DNA of 64,000 nucleotides, taken from NCBI RefSeq assembly GCF_036014115.1, contig NZ_CP107913.1, positions 8,301,501 through 8,365,500 on the forward strand. Direction: 5' to 3'. Position 1 is the stretch's first letter; every line of letters starts with the position of its first letter. Below the pieces are notes generated by a model, which saw only the letters and a program-made list of their open reading frames with translations, did no database searches and had not been told where the DNA came from. Below, in pieces: positions 25,077 to 33,473 of this stretch. Made by a program: the position numbers and the translations under genes. The stretch comes from Streptomyces sp. NBC_00448. Its GTDB lineage: Bacteria > Actinomycetota > Actinomycetes > Streptomycetales > Streptomycetaceae.

Positions 25077-25378
25077 ATGGCCGCGTGCACCGGGGGCGAG
25101 GTCTGGCGGGACGGCGCCTGCCGGACGGACAGCGCCACGACCGTGTACATGAGCGTCGTCGTGCTCCTCCTCGGACTGGGAGCGATCGCGGTCGGCGTGT
25201 ACCTGTGGCGCCGCGGCCGGAAGCCGCCGCCCGCGCCCGCGCCGTCGAGCCGGGGGACCGTATGGCATGAGCCGCGGTTCGGGCGGCGGGTCCAGGCCGG
25301 GGTCGTGCCGTGGTTCCTGATCGACTGGGGGGCCTGTTCACGGCCTCTGCCGTGCTGGTCGCCGTGGCGGGCCACTGA
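25077..25378 (+). CDS. Small two-helix membrane protein, apparently frameshifted
   Basis: A GGGGAGG ribosome binding site precedes the ATG at 25077. The frame encodes a short Cys-containing N-terminus, a transmembrane helix (YMSVVVLLLGLGAIAVGVYLW), a basic/Pro linker and WFLIDWG. At a run of six G (25327-25332) the frame as given continues into a poorly structured, Arg-rich tail to 25619. Adding one G gives instead a second hydrophobic helix (GLFTASAVLVAVAGH) and a stop at 25378. The restored product would be about 100 residues. Either a sequencing error or a real frameshift is likely. I do not recognise the family. Confidence 0.5.
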
Positions 25379-25537
25379 GCGGGCCACTGAGCGGGCTGCC
25401 GCGCGGGGCCGAACGGCGCCGTGCGTGCGCGGAGTTGCCCCGGGTGGTGTGGCGTTGGGGTGGTCGGGGGTCACTCCGTCGTGGGACGGCGGGGCGAAGG
25501 GGCGGCGGGCGGTGGGGCGGGCCGGGAAGATCCGGGT

Positions 25538-27088
25538 ATGTCGCCGTTGCCGCCACCCGACGCCGTATCCGCCGCCGCTGACCTTCCCGGCCGACTCGCC
25601 GCGCGCCAGGGGCGGTTGACCCGCACCCTCACCACTCCGAAGATCGTCTTCATCGTCGTCGCCGCCGCGGCCCCGCTGGCCGCGATGGTCTTCACGGTGC
25701 CGCTCTCCTTCGCGCTGGGCGCCGGCCCCGGGGTCCCGGCGCTCCTGCTCCTCGCCGGGCTGACCCTGCTCTGCTTCTCCTGCGGGTACGCAGCGATCAG
25801 CCGCGACATCGGCCAAGGCGGCGGCTTCTACGGGTACATCGCGCGCGGCCTGGGCCGGCCGGTCGCGGTCGGCGCCGGGATGGTCGCGGTCGTGGCGTAC
25901 AACGCGGTCGCGGTGTCGCTGCTGGGCGCGTTCGGGTACTTCGCCCAAGGCGTCGCCGCTTCCCACGGGTTGCACCTCGCGTGGGAGGTGTGGGCCGCGC
26001 TGGGGCTCACGGCGGTCGGCGTACTCGGCTACCGCCACGTCGAGTTGAGCGCCCGAGCGCTGGCGGCGTGCATGGTCGGGGAGATCGCGATCCTGCTCGC
26101 GCTGGACATCGCGGTGCTGGTCGAGCACGGCCCGGCCGCGCTGCCCGCCGTGTCGTTCGCCCCGCACCAGGTCCTGGTCCCGGGCGCCGGGGTCTCCGTG
26201 ATGTTCGCCTTCGCGTCGTTCATCGGCTTCGAGTCCGCCGCGCTCTACGGCGAGGAGGCGCGCGACCCGGGCCGGAGCGTGCCGCGCGCGACGCTCGTCG
26301 CGGTGCTGCTGGTCGCCTCGTTCTACGCGCTCACCAGCTGGGTCGCGGTGGGCGCGGTCGGGCCGGACCGGGTCCGTACCACCGCCGCCGCGCACCTCGG
26401 CGACCTCTTCTTCGTCCTCGGCGACCGCTACCTGGGCGGCGCCGCCTCCACCGCCATGCAACTCCTGCTCTGCACCAGCCTGTTCGCGAGCTGGCTGGCC
26501 CTGCACAACGCCGCCAACCGCTACCTGCTGGTGCTCGGGCGGGACCGGCTGCTGCCCGGCCGGCTCGACGCGGTGCACCCGCGGCACCACGCTCCGCACC
26601 GGGCGAGCGCCGTGCAGACCGCGCTGGCCGCCGCCGTGGCGGCGGTGTTCGCCGTGGCCGGCCTCGACCCGTACCTGAACATGTCCACCACCCTGCTCGG
26701 CCTGGGCACCCTCGGGGTCATCGCGCTCCAGGCCCTCGCCTCGATCGCGGTGCTCGGCTACTACCGGAGGCGGCCCGGCCACTGGTGGCGGACCCGGCTC
26801 GCCCCCGCGCTGGGCGCCGCCGGGCTGCTCGCCGCCACCGTGCTGGTCGTGTGCAACTTCCGCGTTCTGACCGGTACTTCGAACCCGCTCGTGACGTCCT
26901 TGCCCTGGCTGCTGGTCGTGGCGGGCGCGGGCGGCAGCGGCTACGCCCTGTGGCTGCGCGCCGCCCGCCCGAGCCGCTACGCGAGCCTCGCGGGACTCGC
27001 GGCGCTGCGGGCGCTCCCGGGTGGCAGGGGCGCGGCAGCCCTGCCGGCGCAGCGGCGCCGCGGGCCGTCCCGCCGGACCACCAACTGA
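25538..27088 (+). CDS. APC-superfamily amino acid transporter
   Basis: A 516-residue polytopic protein with about twelve helices. The start at 25538 leads into TLTTPKIVFIVVAAAAPLAAMVF (helix 1, with the AAPLA turn) and SRDIGQGGGFYGYIARGLGRPV (family helix-breaking Gly-rich segment after helix 2). FIGFESAALYGEEARDPGRSVPRA is the conserved helix 6-7 signature of amino acid permeases. It is probably a proton-coupled amino acid or amine importer or exchanger; specificity is unknown. It stands alone; a 206-base gap follows. Confidence 0.9.
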   Translation: MSPLPPPDAVSAAADLPGRLAARQGRLTRTLTTPKIVFIVVAAAAPLAAMVFTVPLSFALGAGPGVPALLLLAGLTLLCFSCGYAAISRDIGQGGGFYGYIARGLGRPVAVGAGMVAVVAYNAVAVSLLGAFGYFAQGVAASHGLHLAWEVWAALGLTAVGVLGYRHVELSARALAACMVGEIAILLALDIAVLVEHGPAALPAVSFAPHQVLVPGAGVSVMFAFASFIGFESAALYGEEARDPGRSVPRATLVAVLLVASFYALTSWVAVGAVGPDRVRTTAAAHLGDLFFVLGDRYLGGAASTAMQLLLCTSLFASWLALHNAANRYLLVLGRDRLLPGRLDAVHPRHHAPHRASAVQTALAAAVAAVFAVAGLDPYLNMSTTLLGLGTLGVIALQALASIAVLGYYRRRPGHWWRTRLAPALGAAGLLAATVLVVCNFRVLTGTSNPLVTSLPWLLVVAGAGGSGYALWLRAARPSRYASLAGLAALRALPGGRGAAALPAQRRRGPSRRTTN

Positions 27089-27294
27089 CTGACGGAGGAG
27101 GGACATTGGGAGGCCAGAGCCCGACCGGACCCGGACGTCGCCCACCGGACGCATCGGACCGCCGCGCGCCGTACCGGCGGGCACGCCACGAGCACGGCCC
27201 GGGCCCCGGCAGGCCGTGTCGCCGCCGCGCGTCCCGGCACCGCCCTGGGCTGAACCCATCGCGGTCAACCCGGAGTTCGACGTGGAGGCCCACC

Positions 27295-28131
27295 ATGGAA
27301 CAGCTCGACCTTTCGGCCGGACCCGTCGCGTACGAGGACACCGGCGGGGACGGCCCTGTCGTGGTGCTGGTGCACGGGCTGCTGATGGACGGTTCGCTCT
27401 GGGACGACGTCGTGGCCGACCTGCGGACGGACCACCGCTGCGTGGTGCCGACGCTGCCGCTGGGCGCGCACACGCTGCCGATGCGCGAGGACGCCGACCT
27501 GTCGCCGCGGGGCCTCGCTCGGCTGCTCGGCGAGTTCCTGGAACGGCTGGAACTCGACGACGTCACCCTCGTCGGCAACGACACCGGCGGCGCGCTGGTC
27601 CAGCTCCTGCTCGTCGCGGGCGCGCCGCGGGTGGGCCGGGTGGTGCTCGCCTCCTGCGACGCGTTCGACAACTTCCCGCCCGGCCTCACCGGCCGGACCG
27701 TCGTCGCCACCGGGAAGCTGCCGCCCGCCCTCTTCGGCCTGTTCATGCGGCAGATACGGATCAAGCCGCTGCGCCGGCTGCCGGTCTCGTTCGGATGGCT
27801 GACCAAGCGCGGTGACGCCGCCACCGCCCGCTGGATCAAGCCGCTGCTCGCCCGGCCCGCCATCCGGCGCGACACCGTACGGATACTGCGCGGCATCTCC
27901 GCCCACCGCGGCGCGCTCACCGAGGCCGCGGCCGAACTGGCCGGCTACGACCGGCCCGCCCTGGTGGTCTGGGCCGAGCAGGACAAGGTCATGCCGCCGG
28001 AGCACGGCCGCCGCCTGGCCGAACTCCTGCCCCGCGCCACCCTCGTGACCATCCCGGACAGCTACACCCTCCTCCCGCTCGACCAGCCCGCCGCCCTGGC
28101 CCGCACTCTCCGCGAGTGGACCCCGACCTGA
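27295..28131 (+). CDS. Alpha/beta hydrolase with Asp in the nucleophile elbow
   Basis: A 278-residue alpha/beta-hydrolase-fold protein. The oxyanion loop is LVHGLLMDGSLWDDV and the nucleophile elbow is VGNDTGGALVQ, with Asp rather than Ser as in haloalkane dehalogenases and epoxide hydrolases. The usual acid follows in VVWAEQDKVMPPEHG. The position where the catalytic His is expected reads IPDSYTLLPLDQP, with no His. I recall close relatives with the same SYT sequence, so this may be a subfamily trait. A catalytic role is therefore uncertain. GGAGG precedes the ATG at 27295. Confidence 0.85.
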   Translation: MEQLDLSAGPVAYEDTGGDGPVVVLVHGLLMDGSLWDDVVADLRTDHRCVVPTLPLGAHTLPMREDADLSPRGLARLLGEFLERLELDDVTLVGNDTGGALVQLLLVAGAPRVGRVVLASCDAFDNFPPGLTGRTVVATGKLPPALFGLFMRQIRIKPLRRLPVSFGWLTKRGDAATARWIKPLLARPAIRRDTVRILRGISAHRGALTEAAAELAGYDRPALVVWAEQDKVMPPEHGRRLAELLPRATLVTIPDSYTLLPLDQPAALARTLREWTPT

Positions 28132-28162
28132 CCCGCACCCCCGCCCCCGCGCCCGGCCGTCC

Positions 28163-28825
28163 TCACTGCCCCTCGGCGTTCAGCAGCGCGTCCCCGCTCG
28201 GGGTGAACTCGCTGCCGCCGTCCGAGCAGAAGAAGGAATCGCCCGGCTCGCCGATCCTGGCCGCGAGCAGCACCGGGCCCGACCGGCCGGGCGCGTGCCC
28301 GAGGTGGAAGGAGACGAGCGGGCCGCGCCCGTCCGCGCCGACGTAGCCGAGGGTCTTCGGCCGTCGCGGGTCCGGGTCCCCGAAGGTCACCGAGGGCGGC
28401 CCGTACGCCGCGACCACGTCCGCCCCGTCCCGGTCGGCCCGCGCCCACTCCAGGACGCCCTCGACCAGCGCGGCGTGCCCGGCGGCCGGCAGCGTACGGT
28501 CCGGCCGCAGCCAGCTGAGGTGGTGCGCGTCCTCGGCGTACTGCGCGGCGGCCACGTGCACCTCGGGGTCCGTCAGGCAGTGGCGCAGCAGGGCCGCGCC
28601 GCTCAGCCGCGCGTTCGTGTCGGCCATCCACACGGTGCCGGCCGCGGCGTCCGCGGCGAGCCGGTCGAGCAGGGAACGTACGGCGGGCAGGCCACCGAAG
28701 TCCGCGGGACGGCGCAGCGCGCGGTTGAGCCGCTCCACCAGCAACTCGTGCGCGTACGCGGCCGGGTCGGCGCCGGGCGTGGCGGCGGACGGGTGCGCGG
28801 CGGTCGCGCGCGTCGCGAGGGTCAT
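28163..28825 (-). CDS. Hypothetical cytosolic protein
   Basis: A 220-residue soluble protein with no signal peptide, membrane helix or family motif I know. The first half is helical and Ala-rich (AHELLVERLNRALRRPADFGG); the middle contains HCLTDPEVHVAAAQYAEDAHHLSWLRP with several His, and the end is beta-rich with SFFCSDGGSEFTP. Its codon pattern and length support a real gene. It is convergent with the alpha/beta hydrolase and shares its direction with the LuxR regulator gene. Confidence 0.7.
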   Translation of the reverse strand: MTLATRATAAHPSAATPGADPAAYAHELLVERLNRALRRPADFGGLPAVRSLLDRLAADAAAGTVWMADTNARLSGAALLRHCLTDPEVHVAAAQYAEDAHHLSWLRPDRTLPAAGHAALVEGVLEWARADRDGADVVAAYGPPSVTFGDPDPRRPKTLGYVGADGRGPLVSFHLGHAPGRSGPVLLAARIGEPGDSFFCSDGGSEFTPSGDALLNAEGQ

Positions 28826-28893
28826 GGCGACATGATGCCGCTCGGCCGGGCGGAACCGTCAGCGCTTGTGGAACAGGTGAGGGAAGTGCGCGC

Positions 28894-29931
28894 TCACAAG
28901 TCCAGGATCGTCGCCACCAGTTCGCGGCGGCTGCGGACACCGGTCTTCGCGAAGACGCTCTTCAGGTGGTCCTGCACGGTGGCCGCGGTGATGTGCAGTT
29001 CCGCGGCGATGACCCGCGACGGCAGGCCGGCGACGACCCGCGCCAGGACGTCCCGCTCGCGCGGGGTGAGCCCGTACGCGAGCAGCAGCACCTCGGCCAC
29101 GTCGGCGGCCGGTGCCGGGTGCATCGTGACGGCGAGGACTGCCGGGTGCGGGCCGCCGCTCAGCGGCGAGGCATGGACCGACAGCCACCGGCCCGAACCG
29201 CCGCGGAGCCGCCCGTGCGCCGGCAGCGTCGTGCGCTTCCCCAGCGCGGCGACCTCCAGGACCGCGACGGGCAGCTCCGTCCCCGACGAGACCAACTCGT
29301 CCCGCCAGAGTTTCGCGGCCGGATTCTCCGAGAGCAGCCGCAGGTCCTGGTCGAGCAGGAACACCCCCGCCTCGGCCGGGCCCGGAGCAGGGTCGCCGCC
29401 CGGTGCCCGGTGGACGGTCCGGCGCAGGGCCGTGGCCACCGGCGCGGACAGCCGCCGCAGCACGTCGACATCGGCCGGGGTGAAGTCGGGCCGGCCACCG
29501 CCGCGGAACAGGGCGATGGCGCCCCAGCACCGGTGGTCGCGCACGAAGCTCGCCCGCAGCTCGTGCCGCGCGTCGATCATCGGCAGCACGGACCGGTACC
29601 GGTGGCTGGACTCCGGGTCGCCGCCGGTGGCCGCGCTGAGCGTGCCCGCGGGCACCTTGGAGTGGGCGAGCACCGAGAACTTCAGGACGTCGTCCACCAG
29701 GTACTCGTTGTGCACGGCCGCCGCGGCCACGGCTGACGTGAGGCCGACGCTCACGTCGTCGGTGATCAGCAACGTCGTCGGGTCGATCGTGCCGAAACAG
29801 TAGGAGTCGGCCGGGACGAGCCGCGTCAGCCGGTCGGCGATCCGGCGTCGCAGCTCCCGGGAGCCGAGGTCGAGACGGCAGATCGCCTCGATGTCACGCA
29901 CGGCCTCGCGCCGGGCCACCGGGGAACTCAC
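28894..29931 (-). CDS. LuxR-family transcriptional regulator
   Basis: About 345 residues with a C-terminal LuxR/NarL helix-turn-helix (LTPRERDVLARVVAGLPSRVIAAELHITAATVQDHLKSVFAKTGVRSRREL). The N-terminal half is a GAF/PAS-like sensor (segments VPADSYCFGTIDPTTLLITDD, HELRASFVRDHRCWGAIALFRGGG, and a PAS-like FLLDQDLRLLSENPAAKLW). No receiver aspartate motif is seen. The start is uncertain: the frame is open to a GTG at 30012, but no ribosome binding site favours it, and GTG 29931 is used here. Divergent from a small unknown gene that it may control. Confidence 0.82.
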   Translation of the reverse strand: MSSPVARREAVRDIEAICRLDLGSRELRRRIADRLTRLVPADSYCFGTIDPTTLLITDDVSVGLTSAVAAAAVHNEYLVDDVLKFSVLAHSKVPAGTLSAATGGDPESSHRYRSVLPMIDARHELRASFVRDHRCWGAIALFRGGGRPDFTPADVDVLRRLSAPVATALRRTVHRAPGGDPAPGPAEAGVFLLDQDLRLLSENPAAKLWRDELVSSGTELPVAVLEVAALGKRTTLPAHGRLRGGSGRWLSVHASPLSGGPHPAVLAVTMHPAPAADVAEVLLLAYGLTPRERDVLARVVAGLPSRVIAAELHITAATVQDHLKSVFAKTGVRSRRELVATILDL

Positions 29932-30027
29932 CGGCCGAACGGTATCCCAGAAGTGGGGGAGGGCCGTGGGGCGGCCCCGCTGCCTAGCCTTGAGCCGGAA
30001 ATCCCGAGGCACAGGAGGTATCGAGGC

Positions 30028-30432
30028 ATGTCCCCGTCCATGCTCACCGTCGGACTGGACCCCGCGCTGGTGGACGACGCGCCCTCGTCACGGGCGGCGT
30101 TCCCCGAGATCGACGCCGAAACGGTCCGGGCCGGTGTGGCCGCCGGCCGGGCCCGGCTGGAGGAACTCGGCTTCACCGTCGACCTCTGCCTGCTGGACTA
30201 CGGTCGCACGGCCGAGGCGGTGTACCGCGCCGCGCTGGCCGCGAAGGACTACGACATCGTGATGATCGGCGCGGGCGTCCGGCTGGACCCGGCGCTCACC
30301 CCGCTGCTGGAGGTGCTGGTCAACACCACCCATGAGCTGGCACCCGGTGCGAAGCTCTGTTTCAACGTGAGCCCGTTCACCACCGCCGAGGCCGTCCAGC
30401 GGTGGTGGCCCGAACGCAAGCCGCTGCTCTGA
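30028..30432 (+). CDS. Small cytosolic protein of unknown function
   Basis: A 134-residue protein with AGGAGGT nine bases before the ATG at 30028, a strong translation signal. It looks like an alternating alpha/beta fold: MLTVGLDPALVDD, FTVDLCLLDYGRTAEAVYRAALA, KDYDIVMIGAGVRLDP, and LVNTTHELAPGAKLCFNVSPFTTAEAVQRWWPE. The DYDIVMIGAGVR strand-turn resembles a Rossmann-like edge but lacks a dinucleotide-binding glycine motif. I do not recognise a family. Divergent from the LuxR regulator gene. Confidence 0.72.
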   Translation: MSPSMLTVGLDPALVDDAPSSRAAFPEIDAETVRAGVAAGRARLEELGFTVDLCLLDYGRTAEAVYRAALAAKDYDIVMIGAGVRLDPALTPLLEVLVNTTHELAPGAKLCFNVSPFTTAEAVQRWWPERKPLL

Positions 30433-30548
30433 GCGTTGCCCCGCGACGATGTCCGGTGGACGCGTACGGCGACGCTCGCGCCGGTCCTGAGCGCGCTCGC
30501 GGGCCACGGCGGGCCGCGCGGCACCCGGGATCGGCAACGCAGCAGGGG

Positions 30549-31580
30549 TCAACGGCCGCCGCTGGGTGAGGGGGTGGCGTGGTGGCGGGCCGCCTGGAGG
30601 ACGGCGAGGCTGTCGGTGGGGGACATGGCGCGGCTCTCCGCGGTGTCGAGGAGGCCGGGGTAGGGGCCGGGGGAGGGGGCGGTGCGGTAGTGGACGCCGG
30701 AGAAGTCGTCGTACTCCTCGGCGAAGAGGTGGTGGCGGCCGCCGGCGCGGGCGAGTTCGGTGATCATGGCGGCGCCGGTGGGCTGGGCGTGCATCCCGAT
30801 CACCCGGACGGTGAGGGTGCCGTCGGCCACGAGGCCGAGCACATGGTCGAGTTGGGCGGCGGTCACGGCCGGGTCGAGGTCGACGTTCCACAGGTGGCAC
30901 AGGACCATCTCGTCCAGGAGCGCGGTGATCGGCACCCCCTCGGGCACCCGGGCCGGTGGCGTGAACCGGCCGGGCGGCATCCGGTGGGCGGTGCACAGCG
31001 CGTGGGCGTAGCCGGCCGTCCACAGCACGCGCGGGAAGACCGTCAGGGCGTAGGTGCGGACCCTGCCTGCCCGGCCGACGCAGGCCGCGAGCCGCTGCGG
31101 CCAGCCGGGGCCGCTGTCGTGCAGTGCCGCCGGATCGGGCGCGTGGAGGAGCCGGGCGGTCGCGTCGCGGGTTTCGGGGTCGGTCATGCCGTAGCGCGCG
31201 AGCAGGGCGTGGCGGGCATCCGGGCCGATGCCGTGGCCGCCGAGCGCGCCTTCCAGGCGGGTGATCGCCCGGGTGCCGGCGCCGATGGACCGGGCCGCGT
31301 CGGCCCGGCCGCGTACCGGGTTCGCGCCGGAGGCGGAGCCGCGGCGCAGCGACTGGAGGGCCAGCCCGAACACGACCGCGCCGACCGGGGGTTGGGCGGG
31401 AGCGGGGCGGCCGGGCGGCAGGGGTGACGGCTCGGGCCGGGGGCGTGCGGGGTGCGGGCCGAACCGGTCGTGCGGGCCGTACGGGTCGGGTGCGGCGGGG
31501 CGGACGTGCGCGTCGCACCCTTCGGCTGAGGCGCGCAGGGACCGTGGGCTCGGGACGCGCGCCGGGCGCGGGTCCGTCAT
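30549..31580 (-). CDS. DUF5753-like regulator with a degenerate HTH
   Basis: A 343-residue protein. The first ~65 residues are Pro/Arg-rich and disordered. Residues about 68-150 resemble a worn XRE helix-turn-helix (VFGLALQSLRRG to AITRLEGALGG to LLARYGMTDPETRDATARLLHA). The C-terminal half is DUF5753-like (VRTYALTVFPRVLWTAGYAHALC, PVTAAQLDHVLGLV-type segment, RHHLFAEEYDDFSGVHYRT). The ATG at 31580 overlaps the TGA of the Roadblock gene (ATGA), so the two are translationally coupled. It may partner with the Roadblock protein rather than bind DNA. Confidence 0.75.
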   Translation of the reverse strand: MTDPRPARVPSPRSLRASAEGCDAHVRPAAPDPYGPHDRFGPHPARPRPEPSPLPPGRPAPAQPPVGAVVFGLALQSLRRGSASGANPVRGRADAARSIGAGTRAITRLEGALGGHGIGPDARHALLARYGMTDPETRDATARLLHAPDPAALHDSGPGWPQRLAACVGRAGRVRTYALTVFPRVLWTAGYAHALCTAHRMPPGRFTPPARVPEGVPITALLDEMVLCHLWNVDLDPAVTAAQLDHVLGLVADGTLTVRVIGMHAQPTGAAMITELARAGGRHHLFAEEYDDFSGVHYRTAPSPGPYPGLLDTAESRAMSPTDSLAVLQAARHHATPSPSGGR

Positions 31581-31987
31581 GACGGGCCGTCCCCCTCGGC
31601 GCCCGGCACACCCGCACCGAGGATGCCGACCAACTGCGCTCCGAGCGCGGCGAGTTCGGGTCCGGCCGGGTCGAGTTCCGCGTCCGCCGCGGCTATCACC
31701 ACCAGCACGCTGTCCGAGCCCGCCTCGGAGAGCACGATCCGCCCGTCGTGCATGTCGACCACCAGCGTCCGGATGCCGCCGCCCTCGGCCCGCTCCGCGG
31801 CCCGCCGCGCGACGCCCATCATGGTGGCGCCCAACGCCGCCCAGTGCTCGACGCGTTCGTCGTCCAGTTCGTACCCGCACAGCGGCAGCCCGTCCGCCGC
31901 GACCACCAGGGCGCCGCGCACCCCCGCGACCGGTGCGAGGTACTCCTCGACGGTCTTCTGCACTTCGGGGTGGACGGTGGGGATCAT
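31577..31987 (-). CDS. Roadblock/LC7-domain protein
   Basis: A 136-residue protein with the Roadblock/LC7 fold: VQKTVEEYLAPVAGVRGALVVAADGLPLCGYELDDERVEHWAALGATMMGVARRAAE, then GGIRTLVVDMHDGRIVLSEAGSDSVLVVIAAADAEL. Such proteins bind small Ras-like GTPases; in Streptomyces they form part of conservons with a histidine kinase, a DUF742 protein and a GTPase. Here only the Roadblock gene is present, coupled by ATGA overlap to a DUF5753-like gene. GGAG precedes the ATG at 31987. Confidence 0.9.
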   Translation of the reverse strand: MIPTVHPEVQKTVEEYLAPVAGVRGALVVAADGLPLCGYELDDERVEHWAALGATMMGVARRAAERAEGGGIRTLVVDMHDGRIVLSEAGSDSVLVVIAAADAELDPAGPELAALGAQLVGILGAGVPGAEGDGPS

Positions 31988-32293
31988 GGTGTCTCCGGAT
32001 CGCTGGGGGAGTGGTGCCCCGCTGTCGCCGCACCTCCTGCGGCCGCACCGCCCCGGCCGCGGACGCCGGTCCCGATACACGAGTCGTGCGGACGCCGCAT
32101 GCCGCGCGGGTCGTACGAGCGGCCGCGCGAGGCGATCTGAGTGGGCGTCACAGCAGGTGTCACGGCTTCACTATGCGCGGGCATCCGATCACTACGCAAG
32201 GGGCAATGTGCATGATGCAGGGTGCTTGATGCCCGAACGCGTGGCAGACTGCCACCACGGTCGGCGCACGTGCGAAGAGGAAGGCGCATCGGC
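31988..32293. promoter_or_regulatory. Divergent promoter region with palindrome GTGGCA-gac-TGCCAC
   Basis: The 306-base gap between the Roadblock and XRE genes encodes nothing I can support. At 32241-32255 it holds the perfect inverted repeat GTGGCA/TGCCAC with a three-base centre, 39 bases before the XRE start, a good position for an autoregulatory operator. Two partial repeats of a TGCATGATGC/TGCTTGATGC type occur at about 32210-32232. Confidence 0.5.
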
Positions 32294-33160
32294 GTGAGTG
32301 AACGGCGTGCTGCTCCCACGGTGTTGCAGATCTCGCTCGGCCGGCGGCTGCGGGACCTGCGCGAGTCGGTGGGGTTATCGGCGGCGCAGGCAGGTGAGCG
32401 CATTCGCGTGGCGCAGTCCACCGTCACCCGGCTCGAAGGCGCCAGGACATCGCTCAACTACGCGACCGTCAAAGCCCTGTTGGAGCTGTACGGCGTCACC
32501 GGGCCCGAGGCCGCTGACTTCCTGACCCTGGTCGACAAGGCCAACGAGTCCGGCTGGTGGCAGAGTTACCGCGACGTGCTGCCGGGCAGGTTCGGGGTGT
32601 ACGTCAGCCTGGAGAGCGCCGCCTCCCAGATCCGCAGCTACGAACCCCAGGTGGTGCCCGGGCTGCTCCAGACCCCGGCCTACTGCGAGGCGGTCATCCG
32701 GCTCGGCTTCCCCCGGGAGTCCGACGACGAGGTGCGCCGCAGGGTCGCGCTGCGGCTCCAGCGGCAGAACGTGCTGACCCGCGCCGACAGCCCGCCGTTC
32801 CTGTGGGCGGTGATCGACGAGACCGCGATCCGGCGGCCGGCCGGCGACCGCGCGGTGATGGCCGAGCAGATCGAGCGGCTGATGGAGACCGCCGACCTGC
32901 CGAACGTGGCGCTCCAGCTGCATCCGTTCGAAGCCGGCCTGCACCGGGGCGCGTTCGGGCCGTTCACGCTCTTCCGCTTCCCGATCCCGGACTTCCCGGA
33001 CATCGCGTGCGTCGACAGCCTCCTGGGCACCGCGTACCGGGACGAGAGCGCCGAAGTCGAGCTCTACCGGCAGACGTTCGAGCATCTGATGACCGGAGCG
33101 CTGGCGAGGCGACGCACCAAGGGCTTTCTGGACGGCCTGCGCAAGGAGTACCTGCGATGA
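32294..33160 (+). CDS. XRE-family HTH regulator with DUF5753 domain
   Basis: A 288-residue regulator with an intact helix-turn-helix (LGRRLRDLRESVGLSAAQAGERIRVAQSTVTRLEGAR, residues about 15-70) and a complete DUF5753/Scr1 domain (SQIRSYEPQVVPGLLQTPAYCEAVIRLGFP; LHPFEAGLHRGAFGPFTLFRFP; VELYRQTFEHLMTGAL). It resembles WhiJ- and BldB-associated regulators of Streptomyces that act with DUF397 partners in development. Its TGA overlaps the ATG of a DUF397 gene (ATGA). The GTG at 32294 begins the family N-terminus. It is expected to bind its own promoter palindrome. Confidence 0.92.
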   Translation: MSERRAAPTVLQISLGRRLRDLRESVGLSAAQAGERIRVAQSTVTRLEGARTSLNYATVKALLELYGVTGPEAADFLTLVDKANESGWWQSYRDVLPGRFGVYVSLESAASQIRSYEPQVVPGLLQTPAYCEAVIRLGFPRESDDEVRRRVALRLQRQNVLTRADSPPFLWAVIDETAIRRPAGDRAVMAEQIERLMETADLPNVALQLHPFEAGLHRGAFGPFTLFRFPIPDFPDIACVDSLLGTAYRDESAEVELYRQTFEHLMTGALARRRTKGFLDGLRKEYLR

Positions 33161-33423
33161 ATCCGCCGCCCGCGCTGTACGCCCCGCACGTTCCGCATGC
33201 CCCCGCCGCCCTCGGTGCCGAGGGCTGGTCCCGCCCGTGGAGCGGCACCAACGGCGAAGCGTGCGTGGAGGTCAAGGTGCTCGTCGGCGGCCGGGTCGCG
33301 GTCCGGCAGTCGACCGACCCCGGCGGTCCCGCGCTGATCTTCCCCGCGGAGGCGATGGCGATGTTCGTGGCCGCCGCCAAGGACGGCCGGGCGGACTTCC
33401 TGGCCCGCCCCGACCTCCCCTGA
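33157..33423 (+). CDS. DUF397-domain protein
   Basis: An 88-residue protein overlapping the regulator gene by ATGA. The DUF397 core is plain: WSRPWSGTNGEACVEVKVLVGGRVAVRQSTDPGGPALIFPAEAMAMFVAAAKDG. In Streptomyces such small acidic proteins are paired with XRE/DUF5753 regulators (as with WhiJ) and modulate their DNA binding in a toxin-antitoxin-like fashion. The first ~25 residues are a variable His/Pro/Ala tail. Confidence 0.92.
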   Translation: MNPPPALYAPHVPHAPAALGAEGWSRPWSGTNGEACVEVKVLVGGRVAVRQSTDPGGPALIFPAEAMAMFVAAAKDGRADFLARPDLP

Positions 33424-33473
33424 CCTCCCCTGACCTGACCCCGTCCGTACCGACACCCACCCGGGAGACAGCA

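Noticed and set aside
25320..25340. Programmed ribosomal frameshift at the G6 run
   Set aside because: No slippery heptamer context or stimulatory structure that I can defend; a sequencing or mutational indel is simpler.
31577..31987. A complete Streptomyces conservon
   Set aside because: Only the Roadblock gene is present; histidine kinase, DUF742 and GTPase genes are absent on both sides.
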